From contig JAJZCS010000061.1 in NCBI GenBank assembly GCA_021829055.1, forward strand, positions 1 to 9,175: a DNA stretch of 9,175 bases, given 5' to 3'. The translations under genes and the position numbers were made by a program. Below, in pieces: positions 7,181-9,175 of this stretch (its first letter is position 1; every line of letters starts with the position of its first letter). Below the pieces are notes generated by a model. The model was not told the origin of the DNA. It did no database searches and saw only the letters and a program-made list of their open reading frames with translations. The stretch comes from Pseudomonadota bacterium. GTDB lineage: Bacteria; Pseudomonadota; Alphaproteobacteria; Acetobacterales; Acetobacteraceae.

Positions 7181-7737
7181 CCCCCCCCCTTCGTATCATT
7201 GCGGGGGCTTGGCGTGGGCGGGCGATTGCCTCCCCTGGCGGTGCGACGACGCGACCAAGTTCGATCCGCGTACGGCAGGCGCTTTTTGATATTCTGTTGC
7301 ATGCATCATGGGCGGAGGAGGCCGTTACAGGATGCCGGGTTCTCGATGTGTTTGCCGGCTCTGGAGCGCTGGGGTTTGAGGCCTTGTCGCGCGGTGCGGA
7401 ACAGGTGACCTTTCTTGAAAACGATCCTGCAGCGTGCGCGGTAATCCAGCACAACATCCACACCTACGGTGTCGCGGATCGGGCCACCGTGAACATATGT
7501 GATGCGCTTTCGCCGCCGCGTGGTTTGCCACATCCTCTCGCACTGATTGATCCGCCCTACGGGCGAGGTTTTGTGCCGCGTTCGATCATTGCCTTGGGCG
7601 CAAATGGTTGGATCGTTCCTGGAACCATCATCGCTGCCGAATTTGGGCGGGAAGACCCAATCCCAACCAATGTTTCGCCACTGATCGAGCGGGTACACGG
7701 AGCCGCACGTTTGGTAATCTGGCGGCATTCGTCATAG
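7177..7737 (+). CDS. rsmD: 16S rRNA (guanine966-N2)-methyltransferase
   Basis: This SAM-dependent methyltransferase modifies G966 of 16S rRNA in the assembling small subunit. The 186-residue protein starts MTPPLRIIAGAWRGR, as RsmD proteins do, and continues with TRPSSIRVRQALFDIL. It has the SAM-binding motif DVFAGSGALGFEALSRGA (57-74), the acidic ENDP (81-84) after the second strand, and the catalytic IDPPYGRG (124-131). Length is close to the E. coli enzyme (198). Its ATG overlaps the rluB stop as ATGA and has no good ribosome binding site of its own, so translation is probably coupled to rluB. Codons 2-5 contain an uninterrupted run of nine C, which could slip during replication and abolish or restore the frame. 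Confidence 0.93.
   Translation: MTPPLRIIAGAWRGRAIASPGGATTRPSSIRVRQALFDILLHASWAEEAVTGCRVLDVFAGSGALGFEALSRGAEQVTFLENDPAACAVIQHNIHTYGVADRATVNICDALSPPRGLPHPLALIDPPYGRGFVPRSIIALGANGWIVPGTIIAAEFGREDPIPTNVSPLIERVHGAARLVIWRHSS
7181..7189 (+). repeat. C9 homopolymer at the 5' end of rsmD
   Basis: Nine consecutive C follow the ATGA overlap and encode the Thr-Pro-Pro-Leu stretch of RsmD, directly after an A6 run ending rluB. It is the longest homopolymer I noticed in the window. A gain or loss of one base would shift rsmD out of frame four codons in. Confidence 0.8.
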
Positions 7738-7740
7738 GAG
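7736..7740 (+). promoter_or_regulatory. Ribosome binding site of the FAD oxidase, overlapping the rsmD stop
   Basis: AGGAG overlaps the rsmD TAG and stands 7 bases before the ATG at 7748. A second AGGAG (7756-7760) stands 5 bases before another in-frame ATG at 7766, so the start could be six codons later. Confidence 0.6.
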
Positions 7741-7747
7741 CTTGGCC

Positions 7748-9121
7748 ATGAATAAAGGAGAGGCAATGGACGCGGCGCGGGGCTTGTTTGGGGAACGATT
7801 CAGTATCAATTCGGCTGTCCGTGAAAGCCACGCGCACGGCGAAGCGAATCCCGCGTGGTCTGCCCCAGACGCGGTGGTGTTCCCCGAAACAACCGAGGAA
7901 GTCTCGAAACTTCTGACATTATGCCATGTGGGGCATATTCCGGTCACGGCTTTCGGTGCAGGGACGTCGCTGGAGGGGCACGTGACGCCGGTTGCAGGTG
8001 GAATCACCGTCGATCTGACGCGGATGAACAGAATTCTTGGCGTTAACGCGGCTGATCTCGACGCCCGGATCGAAGCCGGGGTAACGCGCCGTCAGTTGAA
8101 TTTGTTTCTTCGCGACCATGGGTTGTTTTTCCCGGTTGATCCCGGTTCCGATTGTACGATTGGCGGAATGTGTGCCACCCGTGCCTCCGGCACCAATACG
8201 GTGCGTTACGGAACGATCCGTGAGAATGTTCTTGGATTGCGCGTGGTTTTGGCAGATGGCACGATAGTCGATACCGGCGGGCGTGTGCGGAAATCGGCGA
8301 CCGGATATGACCTAACACACCTGATGATTGGCTCTGAGGGCACGCTTGGAATTATCACCGAGATTCAGCTGCGGCTCCATGGCATTCCAGAGTTGATCGG
8401 TTCAGCCGTTTGCAGTTTCGTGGAATTGCGTGGCGCCATCGAAACTGTGATCGGGGTGATGCAGGCCGGAATTCCGGTTGCCCGGATCGAATTCGCGGAT
8501 TCCGCGCAGATGGCGGCTTCGATTGCCTATTCAAAGCTTGAGGGATTCATTCCGCAGCCTACGCTGCTATTCGAATTTCATGGGACGGAGGGCAGTGTTG
8601 CTGAACAGATGATGATGGCGAAGGAAGTCGCGATGGAACATGGAGCAGCAGATTTTTTCTTCGCAACCGAAGCAGAGGCACGGAGCAAGTTGTGGCGTGC
8701 GCGCCATGACGCGTACTGGGCAGCGCGCGCAACGTGCCCAGGTTTCGGGGCGCTGACCACCGACACAATTGTGCCGATTTCGTGCCTGGCAGAGGCCATC
8801 GAGCAGGCCCATGCGGCGGTACAGCGATCGGGGCTCCGCGCGACCATTGTTGGGCACGTTGGCGATGGCAATTTTCATGTTTTGATCCTGTTTCCGGATA
8901 CGGTGCAGGGGGCTCAGCGCGCATGGGCGCTGGATCGCGAGATTGTGACTCAGGCACTAGAGCTTGGTGGCGCGGTAAGTGGCGAACACGGCGTCGGCAT
9001 CGGAAAGCGCGAGTTCTTGCTGCGAGAACATGGTGCTGACGCACTCAAAATGATGCGAACAATCAAGTCAGCGCTCGACCCTCGGGGGATCATGAATCCC
9101 GGAAAAGTGTTTTTGGATTGA
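7748..9121 (+). CDS. FAD-binding D-lactate dehydrogenase/GlcD-type oxidase
   Basis: This 457-residue flavoprotein has the vanillyl-alcohol oxidase fold (FAD_binding_4 then FAD-oxidase_C) and probably oxidises D-lactate or a related 2-hydroxy acid, passing electrons to cytochrome or quinone. In the FAD domain I see the phosphate-binding FGAGTSLEGH (69-78), DPGSDCTIGGMCATRASGTN (131-150), YGTIRENVLGL and GSEGTLGIITE (195-205). The C-terminal domain has KLWRARHDAYWA, TTDTIVPIS, the metal-site GHVGDGNFHVL (369-379) and GEHGVGIGKREFL (412-424), ending NPGKVFLD. The length is nearer cytochrome-type D-lactate dehydrogenases (Dld/LDHD) than GlcD, which is usually about 500, and no glcE/glcF partners lie within the window. 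A TTG two codons earlier is possible but too close to the ribosome binding site. It follows rsmD by 10 bases, so it is probably co-transcribed, although its function is unrelated. The substrate is not provable from sequence. Confidence 0.9.
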   Translation: MNKGEAMDAARGLFGERFSINSAVRESHAHGEANPAWSAPDAVVFPETTEEVSKLLTLCHVGHIPVTAFGAGTSLEGHVTPVAGGITVDLTRMNRILGVNAADLDARIEAGVTRRQLNLFLRDHGLFFPVDPGSDCTIGGMCATRASGTNTVRYGTIRENVLGLRVVLADGTIVDTGGRVRKSATGYDLTHLMIGSEGTLGIITEIQLRLHGIPELIGSAVCSFVELRGAIETVIGVMQAGIPVARIEFADSAQMAASIAYSKLEGFIPQPTLLFEFHGTEGSVAEQMMMAKEVAMEHGAADFFFATEAEARSKLWRARHDAYWAARATCPGFGALTTDTIVPISCLAEAIEQAHAAVQRSGLRATIVGHVGDGNFHVLILFPDTVQGAQRAWALDREIVTQALELGGAVSGEHGVGIGKREFLLREHGADALKMMRTIKSALDPRGIMNPGKVFLD

Positions 9122-9175
9122 CTGCCGCGGTGTTTTGGTTGGCTACTTTGAAGCGGCGGGCTGGGCTGCGATTCC
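9118..9175 (+). other. Open frame at the right edge, possible next gene
   Basis: A TTG overlapping the oxidase stop (ATTGA) opens a frame reading MTAAVFWLATLKRRAGLRF to the window edge. It has no recognisable motif and no clear ribosome binding site. It may be the start of a coupled downstream gene or simply spacer. Confidence 0.15.

Noticed and set aside
8559..9044. 161-codon minus-strand frame within the FAD oxidase
   Set aside because: It lies entirely antisense to a gene with clear conserved motifs and is rich in Arg, Pro and His, as expected of a shadow frame.
7748..9121. Glycolate oxidase subunit GlcD
   Set aside because: No glcE or glcF neighbours lie within the window and the protein is shorter than typical GlcD. 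D-lactate dehydrogenase is the better call, though the substrate stays open.
1..9175. A defence island, CRISPR array, toxin-antitoxin pair or prophage
   Set aside because: No regularly spaced repeats, no small paired genes and no phage, nuclease or restriction motifs were seen. The genes are ordinary metabolism, signalling and rRNA modification plus an IS remnant.

Overview
The window reads as chromosomal DNA of a moderately GC-rich alphaproteobacterium. The Acetobacteraceae/Rhodospirillales are a reasonable guess from the overall look of the GalU, PMM/PGM, RluB, RsmD and FAD-oxidase proteins, but no gene here fixes the genus. No rRNA, tRNA, CRISPR array or phage module was seen.

Layout, left to right. 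(1) Positions 1-530, minus strand: a decayed ISAs1-family transposase, broken by two single-base losses and a small internal deletion. It continues past the left edge of the window. (2) 531-880: gene-free, with a possible IS end and two hairpins downstream of the next operon. (3) 881-3170, minus strand: a two-gene operon, galU followed by a phosphomannomutase/phosphoglucomutase, overlapping by 8 nt. The mutase interconverts glucose-6-P and glucose-1-P, and GalU turns glucose-1-P into UDP-glucose, the donor for cellulose, other exopolysaccharides and LPS sugars. (4) 3171-3723: a divergent intergenic region with several short inverted repeats. (5) 3724-6036, plus strand: a membrane c-di-GMP protein with the order MASE2-PAS-GGDEF-EAL. 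Its cyclase signature is destroyed (GGNSF), the inhibitory RxxD site is kept, and the EAL phosphodiesterase residues look complete. (6) 6037-6454: gene-free. (7) 6455-9121, plus strand: a tight run of rluB-type pseudouridine synthase, rsmD 16S rRNA methyltransferase (ATGA overlap), and a D-lactate dehydrogenase/GlcD-type FAD oxidase whose ribosome binding site overlaps the rsmD stop.

How the genes may work together: the left half pairs UDP-glucose supply with a probable c-di-GMP phosphodiesterase transcribed divergently. This fits a link between second messenger and exopolysaccharide, but the link is inferred from proximity only. The right half is ribosome maturation plus a respiratory oxidase. 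I found no clearly undescribed system. The most interesting item is the c-di-GMP protein with its degenerate GGDEF, followed by the C9 tract at the start of rsmD.
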